Assembly (NCBI GenBank): GCA_003693705.1
Contig: RBZT01000684.1
Coordinates: 62,001-126,000 of the forward strand
DNA: 64,000 nt
Direction of reading: 5' to 3'
Source: Polymyxa betae
Lineage: Eukaryota; Endomyxa; Phytomyxea; Plasmodiophorida; Plasmodiophoridae
Positions 1 to 15,670 of the stretch are shown in pieces; the first letter of the stretch is position 1, and every line of letters begins with the position of its first letter. The translations under genes and the position numbers were made by a program. The notes under the pieces are model-generated. The model made no database searches and was not told the DNA's origin. It was given only the letters and a program-made list of their open reading frames with translations.

Positions 1-3000
1 AGCGATTCGTTACGACATTACGACCACCTCCTGCGACCACATTAGCGCAGCTCACCACAACACGGTCAGTTACAATACCAGGCGAGCCCATCGCTGTTAT
101 AAACTGGACATCGACCAAAGATCGGAATTCGTTATCAACGTACCAGCCGCCATGATCCATCCATTGTCGTAACAACTCGATGGGCGGTTGGGCACCATAC
201 TGCTTCAGTGCTCAATCCATACTCAGTTAGCCATAGTACAATATTACCTGATCCTTGTTCGGCATACTGAGATCATCGACGAAAACGACGAGGTGCTTTC
301 CGGGCGGTGGCCCGAAAACGCCTTTGCGACGTCGATCCGTTTTCGCATCGATAATTTCTAATTTGTCTAAGACATTGATTGTGAGAATCCACACTGAATA
401 TACCTTGAGTTTGGGCAGCGGTAGAACGAGCGGAAAATGTAATGGAGACGGGAGTGAATGCGGTGCGAGGTAATTGGCTCGACATTACTTGATTGATACA
501 TAAAGTTTTTCCTGTTCCTGTACTTCCAACCAATAAAACATGGCTATGGTTTCGACTCAGTGCTGACAGCAACCACGAGTTGCGAATCTAAAACCCCAAT
601 GTTAGGCAAGATGACGCCAGAAGCTGCATCAGGATACCGTGTCGACTGTCGGAACAATTATATTTTGGAATTCTGCATGTTCAGGAATGTCGACAGTTTG
701 GATAGTATCGATCCAATTGCGCCACGTTCCCGTTGCTGGATCAATCATGTAATCATAGACGGATCCTTTGCTTGGCATATTGGCACGTAGAGAAATTCCT
801 GAGCTCATTTCAGACGAGACACATTTGATAAGGACAATTGCTTCAACCTTCAAAAGCTTTATCAAGGGCGGGGACGTCATTTCTGGTCGCTTTGCCGTCG
901 AACAGAGAGCGCACAAATTTGTCAAAATTAGATCGCCCTTCAGCATTCGTATTAGCTCCCACTGTCCATCTGAAAGGAAGAGGTCTGTACTGAGATTTCT
1001 TATGAAGAACACAGACATACATGACGCTAAAACCAAAGAGACATTCGATAATGACCGCAAGCTGAGGAATTGGACGGTCAGGGACATCACCACCGAAATA
1101 CAGCTTGATCAACGAGTCGAACATTGAGAAAAGCGAAAGACAAAGCTGCATAGCTATACAGTAATCAGTGAATAATTTAAAACAAGGGGAACTCCATACA
1201 TGAAGCAGGAAGAATGCAAGTGATACGCTTTAGCGAAAACTCAAGACATGGTCGAGCTAGCCAGTTGAACAATCCTCTGATGTCATCGCGTAACTGGATG
1301 AGCTTTAACGGCAGCTTGTACAGCCACATATTCAATAGTGGCGTTAGACCTAACTGTTCTGGCTCCATGTACACCATGCCACATCGTGAAACAGTTGCTG
1401 GAGAGGCTGCAGATAAATCTTCAACCTATTCAGAAGCATTTAGTGAAAAAAGCATCATAACTGTTAACTGCTTATACTTCAAACATCATGGTCATGGTTT
1501 TGGATAGTTTGATGACCTCTCCACTGGCCAAACACAGTTTCTTGTTATCATCAAGAACAGTATTCATGTTTTCTATCCAAATCTGTATTGAGATCGTAAA
1601 TCTACGAACCGTTGGAGAATGAATAACATGCAGCTTACTGCATCTACAGGACCGTCGAAAATTACCCATTTTAAACTCGGAGAGGTTGATGCAGAACATT
1701 CACGAACAGTCACTGAGATTCCTCTATCAGATTACATTTGTGATTATATGTGATATATACCTGTTATGATACCATTCTTCCATTCACGAGTATTGGGGTC
1801 GAACTCACCGTAAAGTTTGCCCATTGAAAGCGACTTTGGATTAATCGTGTAACTGTTGACGGTTTTCATAGCGTTAGATAGCACCCTTTATCTCCAATCA
1901 GGAACAGATCTCACATCCTAACTGCATTACCTAATAGCTGACGTCTTTCCAGCTAAGGTACGTCCGACTATCATCAAACCGTGACGAACACGCGATGTCT
2001 CGAACAGGTTAATACAGTGTGTTTGGAATGCAGGTGTCAATTCTGAACAGTTTTGAGTATCAGAAATACATTCCTTTTTAAACGCAGTCACCTAAGCCTA
2101 AACGGGAGCATTCATCAACCATTGCAGCCTGTAATTCTGTATATGACAGCGTCGGTAACGTAACGCTAATCATCCAAGGTCATGTTTTGTATAGCACATA
2201 GCTCTACATTGGTTACCTTGGAAAGAGATCGCGAGTGATTCCAATAAAAAGAGGGACATCATCGGCAGTGAATTTGGGAAGATTGCAGTCATTGATGGCA
2301 CGCAAACACAGCTGGTCTTCAGGAGAATGAGGATGGTCCCGCTTTAAGGCTCCGGCTGCTGTCAATATAGACTTTACTGTACGCATACCAAAATCGTAAT
2401 GATCTTGCGACGACAGCTGTTCTGAAGCCAACCGAAGTCCTGCAACCTGTTGGAAGATCAGAATTCTAACTCTGAAAGACTATATTGTGTACAATTTTCC
2501 GAGCAAGCGTTCTCGCCCCATTGTAGCCGTAAGAATAAAGCACAATTTCTGCAATGAGAGAATAGTCTGGAACCATCATCGCTACGGTTCGGAACAGTGA
2601 TTTCAGGTTATCAGGAAGTTCAGATCGTCCAGCATATCCTTTTAAGAGATTATCACATGTGCCAAATGATATCATTTTTACGACTATCTACCAGGATTCA
2701 TAGTGATAAATACAGCACATGAATGCTGCAATGCAAGATCAGTGCCTTCAAACAGCAAACGTTGACGGCCATCGTTGATGGCACGCTGAATCGACTGAAT
2801 TTGCTGCGCCACGACGGAAAGAACTTCCAGATCAATACGGTTAAATTCATCAAAACAGGCCCATGCACCCGTAGCGATCAATCCTATGAGTTGCAACGGT
2901 TAAAGGAATACGAGTAACAAAACAGCCTTGTATTTGCCTTTAAAGAACTTTGCCATAACGAGGTAATCTAAAGAGTCTGAGCAGTTGAATACAACACATT

Positions 3001-6000
3001 GCTTGGCAACGGCTTTAGCAAGGTCCTTCACAGTTTCCGTTTTTCCTGTTCCAGCAGGACCTTCGGGGGCGCCTAAACAATCTTGATAACCATTCTCCGT
3101 ACTATCAGCAGTAAAGTCACCTCCAAGATGAAGATGTAGAGCGCCCATTAGGGTGCGATAGCAGCGATCAGTCAAGGGAGTTATTACAAGACGATTTGAA
3201 TTGCCTGGAAAGAATCAAAACTAAGAGGCTTGAACGATGAATACTTTTACCAAGGTATTCATAAGCGTAATCAATGCTGGCGTTGATCATTTTGACTTTG
3301 ACTGTTTCGTCTTCCATGTAATAACGAAGCTGGCCTTTCCAGGCAAATTCTTCGGTGTTTTCACAGTCCTAAATTATATCAGCAATCGAATCTCCATATC
3401 TTGACGGAATTTTGTCATTGCCTGTTGTATCATATCTTGAACAGAATCTCGAGCATGGACATCGATGACCACCAGCGCACCCAGAGTCATTCTGTCAAAC
3501 AGCGTCAGGTTTTGGGTGCCGACTGACAGCAATCATCTACCGATCAAGTTCCGACAGAGGGCTTCTGACGAGATCGACAACATTATTCAGCTGCTGGTTG
3601 AGCTTATGCAAGTATTTTTTCAATTGCCTTGAGCCGCCTACGCGAAATTCACTTTATGGAACCTTAGCATCGCGAAATGTGTAACCTTTCTGCAATGATT
3701 CTTCCACCTCAGACGTCCATACGATTTGGTCAACTGTGAGCACAATCTGGAACAATGTTCATTCCAGCAACTATAAAAGACGGTAATGACGAAAACCTGG
3801 CCCGGCCACGATAAAAGCCACTTCTCTCTGACGAATGAGGAGGCATTCAGATGGGCTTGTAAACTACGCTGCAAAATAATTTGCAACGATTCTCTCATGG
3901 CGGATTCAACTTCGCCCAGCCATAATTCCACTTTTCCACTGTTCGGGCCTTTTACCGGGTTGACGACTTTGTGGAACTTGACGACTTCCTGTAATCACTA
4001 GTAAGCAAAAGCAAAGTTAATATTATAATGACCGTTAGAAATGGATGACACAAATAGCAAAAATCATTGTGAGGACCTGTTCAGCGCTGCGCATAGCGAT
4101 AATGTCCATTTCTTCGTTAAAATTAAGGGCGACGATATTTTCGAAACATTTGGAAAGATGCGGTTGAACCGAATTCGGGTCCTTAGTTTGCGACAAAATC
4201 TCCAGTAATTCATCATTCGACAAGAAAAAGAATCTCGGGAATGCTAATCGCTTTGTTTCGAGATATTCGTTCAGGCCCTAAAAACACTTTAGCACAATTC
4301 ATACGGTTTGAACAAAGTAATGTAACCCTTTGAATTAAGTCGAGCATCTTATTAGCTTCAGCGAATCCCTTTAAAAGATTGTCGACTTCCGAAACGAACT
4401 CAAGCAGATTTGGACGAACAGAGGCTGCCGCCATAGTTTTACGCCAATACTGGTCCACCATCTTCAAAACAAAATCAGACATCAATAATTCTGAGATCCA
4501 ACGAACGCACTTGAAAACGGCGAGCTTCAACCGGCATTTGGCGCATGATATCATCGCTGCTGAAAATTGGATCAAGATACAGCCACGTTTTTTGGCATGC
4601 AAGCCATTCCTCAATCACTTTGGAAACCAATATCAGCCGACCCTCAGTTCGAAGTTAGCCAAATAGATCAAAATTAGCACAACTGTTATGTACCTCCCAT
4701 TTCTTGATACGAGCATCGAACGCTTTGATGTAGGGCGATCCCCTCATTGTCTGAGTTTTCACAATATGATCGTCAAGAGTTGTTAGGGCGTCATCAATTT
4801 CAACGATCTTATATGTCCCAGTGCTTTTGTGAGGAACGATCTGGTGGAAACACCGTCAAATTGATATTGCAGTTTGACATTGATGCCGACCTTAAGGTTA
4901 ACTTGCTTCCATTCATCTTCCATCTTGTCAAGAGCTTGCTCAAGCGCGTATTCTTTATCTGCATAGACGCAAACTTCTTCGAGTTGTTTTCTGATGAACA
5001 AGTTAACCTAGAAATTGAAATGGGAGGCAAGACGATTTACTGATGGGCATTGATGTCTAAGGTAAGCAGTTGCGCCCAAGATAAATTCTGATCAGGAACT
5101 ACAGACTGGCCTAGAAGCTCGGAAATTTGCTGCCAGTGTCGAGGGCGTAATCCCGGATTTCTTAAATTGGTAATGGTCGGGACGTGCAAACGGAAATCGG
5201 CGATGGCAGCTCTCGTCAATGACGCAACCTAAATATAAGGTTGCCTGTATTCAAAACCAATCCAGATTAAACATTACCTCGGCTGAAGCGGCGGCACCCC
5301 TGTCGGCGAGGACTTTTTCCAGACGATACATATCTTTCCACCAAGATGAGGTTTCCAATTCAATTTTACCAGGATCACTGCACACATTGATCAGTATGCT
5401 ATCAAACCAAACAGGAGCAGTTTACAGTTCAATAAAAGCTCCCGTCATCCAGATTGTGTGAGAGTTATGAAAGAGCGACGTAATGCTCCACAGTTTTGAG
5501 ACTGGTTCGAAGTCTGACTTGATTTGTTCCAATTCAAGATATTCTGCAAGAGCATTGACGAAGGCGGTGTATAGACGAACCAAGATTACCCGTCTGCTCC
5601 ATGTCGAAAAGACGCTCACGATCATTGAATGAGGCAACAAGTTTGTCTGCATTATCCAGTTTATCCTGCAGGGTATCAACTTGGGAAGCTCGTTCCTCCA
5701 TCTTATCGTTGCTGCATTTGCCGTATTCATAGATGGTCTTAACCTGTACGACACCTGAATTCCTGATTCCAATTATTTACAAAGATCAAACTTCAGCTTT
5801 ATACTGCGCAAGGTTAACTTGGAACTTCTCCTGCTCGATAACCATTTCGTCTTTGAATTTAATGTTATCCTCTTGAATGGCAATTTTCGAATCCTGCATT
5901 GCTGCTTTTATCGCCTTTGGCCAGGAAACAACCTATTACGACATATTTATATCTACTAACTGACTTGTTGAAACTCATACTTTCCAAAACAGCTCAAAGT

Positions 6001-9000
6001 CATATTTCGGCAACGGCGTATTGAATTCGTTAAGAACTTCAATATGCGCCTTCAAAGTTTCGATGTCTTTAAGCATTTGGGGAATCTGGAAGTATCAAAT
6101 GTTGAGAATTCGTTGCACTGAGAAGATTACAGATACCTCAATTTTGTCAATCCGTTTAACGAATTCCTTTAACTCTGCCAGTTCTCCAACATCACGGCTC
6201 TTGGCAGACAGCCGCGCCAGATTGCCAGCAAACGTATCATTCAGCGATTCGGTTTGCGATCGAACCTATCCAAAATTAGCTTCAGTTTCTCATGAAGGAC
6301 GATCACATTGCCTGCTCTAGGAAGCCACGCAGCAATTGTTGGGACATGTCTCGAGCTTTGGTGACAAGTTGGTCCTTGATCATTTCACAATCGACAGTTA
6401 TCATCGGGAATGAGCAATGATTCGGGCTGCAAGCGTATATTTCCGCTTCTGCTTGCAAGAAGCGGAGGATCTCTGATCTGGTCTCAGAATAGGTTCTTGG
6501 GCGCCGAGTCTCTGTCGATGTCTTGTTTCTTACATCTGTATTAAACCATTAAAGCACACCTTGATCAAAGAACATTAAACATGATAGCGGATCGGAATTC
6601 CATTTAACAGAAAGCAATGCTATCATTCTTTTACCGATTCCATTCTCGTCCGTTTCTGGTTCCTCAGTAAAGACAACAACTCCATCAAACCATTTCTTTA
6701 CTTCTGCATCACAATCAAGCTTGAGAAGGTAATCAAAGGCGGAAAATTTGTTGAATATCTAACAGATGTGAGAAAGATCTGGGCAAATGAAAACATTCAA
6801 CCTGTTGTGGACCAACAATGTGCAAATCCATGATCGCTTTGACTAAACTTTTTTGGCGTTCAGCTTCAGCAAATATATCTGGACCAAAATCAGCATTTTA
6901 CAGACACGCATCGCACTAGCAATACCTGGGGTAGTTGCCGGTGAGCACAGTGGACGTGCTTCCAGACCGAGTAAAGGAACGACCTGACTGTCTATTTCGA
7001 GAAAGGATTGTAATTTAATAGGTAAGTCAAGTAAACTAGTTAGAACAGATCGAATGCTATCAAGATCTGGCATGAAAGCTACCTATAGATCAGATCAGGT
7101 TAAGAGTTTGAAAAGGCACGATCTTGGTCCCAAACCTGTTTGTCGACACTTGTCAATCTGAACAGGAAAAGACGCTCTAAAGAAGACATTGGTACGGTTA
7201 TTCCAGGCATAAATTGGTAAGCGTGCAATGGCTTAGTGATTAATGAGAAAAGGCGATATCAGAATTGCAAGGAGTTACATACATCAGTAATCGATTTTTT
7301 GACAGATTCCGTCTCAGCTGGTAATTCCTTTGCAAATAATTAAGCGACTTCGTATAGTTACTTTAGATCCTTCACCGTTTGAAACAATTCAGGCGACTCT
7401 TGAAACAGGGCTCTGGTGTACAAATCAAGAATGGAGCCCCATTCGTACAAATTCATCATGACAAGATTTGCCAAATGGGTTCTCATCAGTAAAGCAGTTT
7501 TCAACAAAAAACGCTGCAATTCACTGTCTCTGTACTCGTCCATAGAACGAATGAATAGGTCGAAAACGTTAGACAGTTTGTCTCTATCAGATTGTCACTC
7601 ACTACGTTGAATGTGCGATGGCAACATTTACCTGATAAAGTGAATAAGCGATTCTCTCCAGTCGCTTTGCAATTGGAACAAAAATTCATTGACATTGTTG
7701 TCATGCTGATCCTGATATTTATATGCAGATACGGGAACTTCAAACGCTATCGCTAAGGCTGAAGTCTCCAATGAGCTTGATAAAAAACGCTTGCTACTGA
7801 GCTTCTCCCAAGATATCAACATCGCTTCGAACACCTCTGAAACCTAAGCAAAATTCAAGTGAGTATTAACAGAGCCCAAAATACAACCATAACCTCGGGT
7901 TGCAAAGTGAAATGGTCATATTCGATTTGCGACCGAAGCTGAGAAAAGCTTGGGTCATTCACTAGTCGTTCTTGGACAGGATGCCAATACAATCTCGGTC
8001 CACGGGCAACGTCCAGCGTACCGAAGAACGGTGCACTTGGCCTGGTAGATCTCAGCTCCAAATCTCCGGTGATAATGCTTCCCTTACCGTGGAGGAAATT
8101 CGGGAAGATTCAATGCAGAGAATTTATCAGCCGCTTCCGGATGCATCATATTGTAGTGGATTAGGGCCTGTTTCTGACTGCGAGTATATTCAGACCTTAC
8201 TTCACCCAGAAGAGTTTCGATTGATGCTTGCTTCTTTCGAATAATTTCGGATACCACACGCGTTCCATGGGCGACATGCTGAACAACACCTTGAAGAATA
8301 TCACGTCTTGGAGGTGCGAACTTTAACCCATCTTGCGCATCAATTAGGTCACGATATCTACGATCGAGTAAGTTTCATTGCATATTTTGCAGTCAATGAT
8401 TTTTGATACCACCTTCGGTACGATCGAGCTTCATCTCGTAGCTTTTCAGAGCGTCGTCGCCTCTCAAAAAATTTCACTTGATTTTCGGCGTCAAAGCAAA
8501 GAGATAGCCGCCGGACGCGTTTGACGAAATTATGCCCTTGAGCATCATAGCAGTCCGTGAATTTCACAGTATAACGCTGTAATTCTGGATCATAAGCTAG
8601 CACATGACAATCTAACCAAACCCATTGGTGGTTCATACACCACAGGGCAGTGGCCTAATATACCATTCCGTTATATAATGTCACGACGTCAAAGGCAAAT
8701 GTTTCAACCTGAATAGGAGCCGGTTGCGACATCCATTGTTCCGGTGTGCGCGACTCGAAATCTTCGGGATTGTCAAAAAGATCAAGAACCAATCGGTCAA
8801 CATCGTCACGATTCGGATTGTACAAGCGCTCGTGACGATCCTGTAATTGATATGTGGCGATGGACAAGGCATCACATTCCGTCCTGAACCGATCTGGTCA
8901 GAGAGAACAATGAAAGCCATTTGGCCTGACGCACTTTGTCATGGCGGACGACTTCGGTCGTGCCTTGAACGGCACGGTGACCTTGAGCCTAGCCATCGTC

Positions 9001-9700
9001 TCATGGTTCAGCACTTGTCTGTACTGGGCAAGCAGCTTTCGGTCGAGCTTGGAGATCTGCAATGAATAATGAGAGCCGATCCTCTCACTGATGGTCGCCT
9101 ATCATGAGGGAATTAATGTTACGTCGCAGTGGTTACCCCCACACCACGTCTACTGACTTTCGAGGAAGCCATTTCATTCAACAGCGCAGCCTTCGCGTTA
9201 TCGCTGGCATTGTCGAGCGGCTCGCGAAGCTCAGGGCGGCGAGAATGTGGGAATTTCGGAACCATTAGTCGACGGACAGGTTCGACTGATTTCGCCATGA
9301 GCGGCTTCAGCCGTTTCGGACCGCGGCGACCTGGGACTGTCTCTTCTTCAAGCTGGAGGCGTTTGGCGACTTTGCCACGCCATGACGCGGAGATGGAAGG
9401 TACAGCTCCTTCTTGTTGAACAGGCTGAATTTCGGGTCCCGTCGGTTGCAATGGCTCCTGTTCGTCGCCAACGGCCGCATTTGCATAGATGGTCTGCAGG
9501 ACATTTTTATAATGATGAGCACGAAGCGACTCGAGCGTTTCCGCTTGGTGATTCGGCTCCATTGCAACTCTGGAGTCGTACGACGACGGCAATCGAATTG
9601 CTGTGTGACTGCGTGTTCCTCGCTGTTCATCATAATTCAATTCCAAACGATATCGCCGATTCATTAACGTATGTTCAAAGGAAAGCTCTGTCCTACTCAT
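1..9700 (-). CDS. Axonemal (inner-arm type) dynein heavy chain, 3' part missing
   Basis: Microtubule minus-end motor of the flagellar axoneme. The ATG is at 9700-9698. The N-terminal tail runs from 9700 to about 3300, then the motor begins: AAA1 Walker [11 protein letters not shown] near 3062-3031, AAA1 Walker [10 protein letters not shown] near 2855-2830, and [14 protein letters not shown] across a spliced junction near 2690-2630. AAA2 follows, then an AAA3 P-loop VGSTGTGKT near 527-504. The gene is cut by the left edge inside AAA3, so AAA4, the stalk, AAA5-6 and the C-terminus lie outside. Many introns of about 50 nt are visible, including 9057-9136, 8884-8934, 3073-3120 and a GC-AG intron at 2884-2937. 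Residues around AAA1/AAA2 ([22 protein letters not shown]) resemble the single-headed inner-arm group (DNAH1/3/7/12-like); the subgroup is inference. It implies a flagellated life stage. The stop codon of the next gene upstream lies only 27 bp before the start. Confidence 0.93.
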
Positions 9701-9727
9701 ACGTCGATATGACAGACAGAATAATCA

Positions 9728-12700
9728 TCAATTGTCTTTAATGGGACTCAATTTCATGGTGACCGTCAGAAACCGCCGTAATCGTTCGGATAGGTCTTCA
9801 AGAGGATTCGGGTACCGCATCGCGCAGAGCGCTACGACTAAACACAGAAACTGGGGCAGCATCAATATGTGATTGCTGTCAGCAACTTGGGCAGCAACAG
9901 CGCTTGTATCTTCCAGGGTCACATTACACGCCTCCAATCCGCATTCTTTGTACAGCTTTTCGATATCGTCCACTGTGATGGACGACGATATGATATCTTC
10001 AGACACTGTTGTGGATTTGAAGATACTCAGCAGGACCTATCGAACCAAAATGAATTTTCTACAAAAGACAAAGGAATTGCAAGTTACTGGAATAAAGGGC
10101 TGTAGACCAGGAAGCAGCTTTGGGGACAGGTAACCAGGATTACCGAAATGCATGGGACGTCTGGCGAGCTTAATTATGTGATTTTCAACAATGTCTTTGC
10201 AGCTTTGAACGAAATCGTTCTGGTGATCATTACTGATTAGTGCTGTCATCTTCAAGAGTACCCGAACGAATTCGGAGATTCCGATCCCATTGTCGTCGTT
10301 CTGGCTGTTGGCAACAAAATCGAACAATTCCTTTATCTTTGCTGGTGTCAATGATGGTGTCAGCAGCTCGGAATTCTTGACTAAAATCCAGAACTGAATG
10401 AAACTAATTTTGAAACTGCAAGTTTCAGCCTAAATTGCAAATAAGGTGCTGCCCATTGGACTGTAAGCAGGTTTACATTTGAATTTGCATAAGCTGAGAA
10501 AATGCTCTGTAGGGTTTTGTAGTGTGAGGCGAATATGTGTCGAATTTGTAAAATCCTTTGTGTACGAATTTTGTTATTTACACTCTCGCTATCCATTCCA
10601 GCTAATTCAACACCCTTAACAAAGACTCAATTCTGATGTGCCAATCATTCCAAGCGATATCATATTCACCACAGAATGCTGATGGTTTCGGGTCAGACAC
10701 TGTCTTAGAAAAGGTTCATCGACATCTGTCCATTGATCGTATTGTCGTCGATCTCTTCTGTCTATCAGCGAGATCGGTTGGCCTCGGCATCGCCTTATCA
10801 ACGCGTTCAGACAGAATCTTCTTAGACGCCATTGAACATGCTCCCAAGTCGAACGCTGACTATTGATCTGATCTTGCAAATCGGCAGCGCTGCATGATTG
10901 CTTAATATGATAAACTGATCTATCAAGGTTGATGGCATTTATGTCACCTTCGGTATGCATGGCGAACACGACCTATCACATCATTCAGGACGTTCTCATC
11001 GAGAGACTCGTTATCTGAACACAGCGTTATTGTAAATCAGTTCGATAAGGTGTCGGTGAAGGTACCCGAATTTAGGTGATCGAGAGCATCTAACGCATTG
11101 TCGATTGCTTCAGTTACTTGATCCGCATTAGTATCATCTCGACTTAGGCCAGGACGCTCGGCGAACAGTCTCGCCACGAATACAGCTGTTAGATCGGGCA
11201 TGAGACTGTACGCAACCGAAGATGGTTTCAGACTCTCGCGAAGATCTTCGGGCAGCGATTGACACTGCTTCAACGCAGCAACAATCGCAGAACACCGATC
11301 TACGATGGAATGCAGTTTCAAGATCTCGTTCTTATCAATTTCAACGTCATGGTTACAGACTGATGATACTAACTGAGCTAATACAACTCCATTGGCCTAC
11401 GTACATTCAATCTCACGAGATTAGCCTTCACCAATGACCTACAAAATCAGCAGAAAAGTTGTCGATTTGTCTATTTGGGGCCGGTTTCAGATGATAATTG
11501 ACCCATAAAAGCAAAAGCTCTTGGTCCGATATTTTATCAAGAGGCTGAGAGGCCTCATTGTCAGACCAGAGCTTATTGGTATCTGGGACTGAGAGCTGTC
11601 GCTGATCGCGAACTTCATTCGACAGGGCAAACAGGCCAGTTCGAACCAGACCGACAACCGTGTTTACAGTTGCGTTTATATCACGATCTGACAACTCCCG
11701 GTTAACAATATCCATTCGTACTTTGTAGTCGGAATCACCTTTGCTTTGAGCTATCTGATACTCCATTTGCGAAATGGATTTTTCTGTTTCTTCTCGTTGT
11801 TCGTTAAGACTTTTGATCTAGATTAACATCTGAACATTTCCAACAGATTCTGGTTGAAAAGCGATTACAGAGGCTCGGAGATGGACAATTTCTTGCTGAC
11901 CCCGTTGGATCTTCGCCCGTGCATCGTTCGTTTGTGTCTCGGTCTCGATATGGCGCTGAACGGCCGCATCTAACTGGGTCTCAATCGTTTCGCGTTTCCG
12001 AGATATCAGATCGAGCTTCCAGGTCAGGAACGTGTTGCGGGTCAGGTTTGGGTCGTGATGCCAAACCTGCAGCATTCGGCTACGACGATTGAATTGTTAG
12101 AGCGCTAAGCCTTAAATAGAATTACTCAAATGTCTGCCTCTGCCTGCCTAAAACCCGAACGTGATTACGCCAGATTAGAAAGACATGAACCAATAAGTTG
12201 TGTTGCCATTTTCTCGCTGATCTCTCTAGGACCTGTACACGCCGGGCCTATTTGGACAATGTCAAATCTCGATGAACAGGTTCCCTGCGAGATACTTCGT
12301 TCGCTTCGAGTTTCTGTCGCCGCATCTCGAGCTCGGTCATATTCTGCTGTAATAGACTGAGCCGTTGACGTAGATCAGTGACGAGCTGGAAATATGGCTG
12401 AGGCGGATTTTGGTCCAAGCTGGCATGATAAATACTCGATAGAATTTCTTTCGTGATAGGTTTCAGTACTTGAGATAATCTTGGCAGCGAGTTCGATAGC
12501 TGGAAATCTCTGCTTAATCGCCAATACGACAGACTCGCGTTGCCGTACCTGAAACAGCAATTCGCAACAGACTTTGGTACGATGGCTATTCGGAATAGGA
12601 CAATTGGCTGTCTCTTTCAAAACTGCACTGAATCGTTCTCGGCAATATGCAATAGCACTCGAATACGCATTCTGAGACGAGCTCGAAAAAACAGAATCCG

Positions 12701-13270
12701 GCGACTGATTTTCAATTACCTGCTCAAGGGAGAAGGTTGTCTGGATAGCAGGTGGATGATCGTTGTTCTGATAGAGCGGTTCTGGTTTGTCTGCTTCCTC
12801 TCCCGACTGAGAGATTTTCCTGGGATCCTGCGAGCATCTGTTCCTTCGTTGCATCGGCGCAGCAGATAATCCAAAGCTTAGGTACAGTACTGCATCACGA
12901 TCGGAATTCCATAATGCCATACCTGACATCAACAAAGGTTTTGAAAGTGCCAAGTCTGTATTCTGCATGTAATCAAGCGCCTTTGGCAGAAACTCGACCT
13001 TCGTTTTAATTGCTGATTACCAATGAATGGAATGGTAAAGTAAACCTGAGTTTAGTTTTTGAGAAACGAGAGCAACAGGAACCTTATTTAGACTAATAAA
13101 CCTCCCAGGATTGAGCCCTACTATCCCTGATATCAAAATTGTATTTAAGCAGACTTAAGTTACCGGTTCCTCGGAAGCAAGGCCGATTAGAAGGTGCACG
13201 ACTTTGCTTGACTAAGAACGCTAGCAATGCAAGCTGTTGAAGAGGGCGAGCGACATGAAGGGTTTTGACT
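9728..13270 (-). CDS. Calponin-homology and coiled-coil protein, family unknown
   Basis: Multi-exon gene; the stop TGA is at 9730-9728. From the N-terminal side there is a helical segment near 13000-12480 (KALDYMQNTDLALSKP), a coiled coil at about 12390-11820 (LRQRLSLLQQNMTELEMRR, KRETIETQLDAAVQRH), then a CH-type stretch at about 11766-11110. The CH match is best across a 46-nt intron (11397-11442), which joins WVNYHLKPAPNRQIDNFSADF to ANGVVLAQLVSSVC. The C-terminal part (10596-9728) is helical, and one segment (NSQNDDNGIGISEF) is weakly EF-hand-like. CH domains bind actin or microtubules, so a cytoskeletal or flagellar role is plausible but inferred. The true start is unresolved: coding-like sequence continues upstream of the ATG at 12968 to near 13260, where it meets the stop of the glutamyl-tRNA synthetase gene. 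Confidence 0.6.
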
Positions 13271-13283
13271 TCCGCCTTAGATT

Positions 13284-15670
<2,387 letters not shown>

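Noticed and set aside
9129-9741. Plus-strand frames of 84-119 codons over the dynein N-terminus
   Set aside because: They oppose the first dynein exon, whose frame joins by splicing to the rest of the motor. The plus-strand products have no recognisable features.
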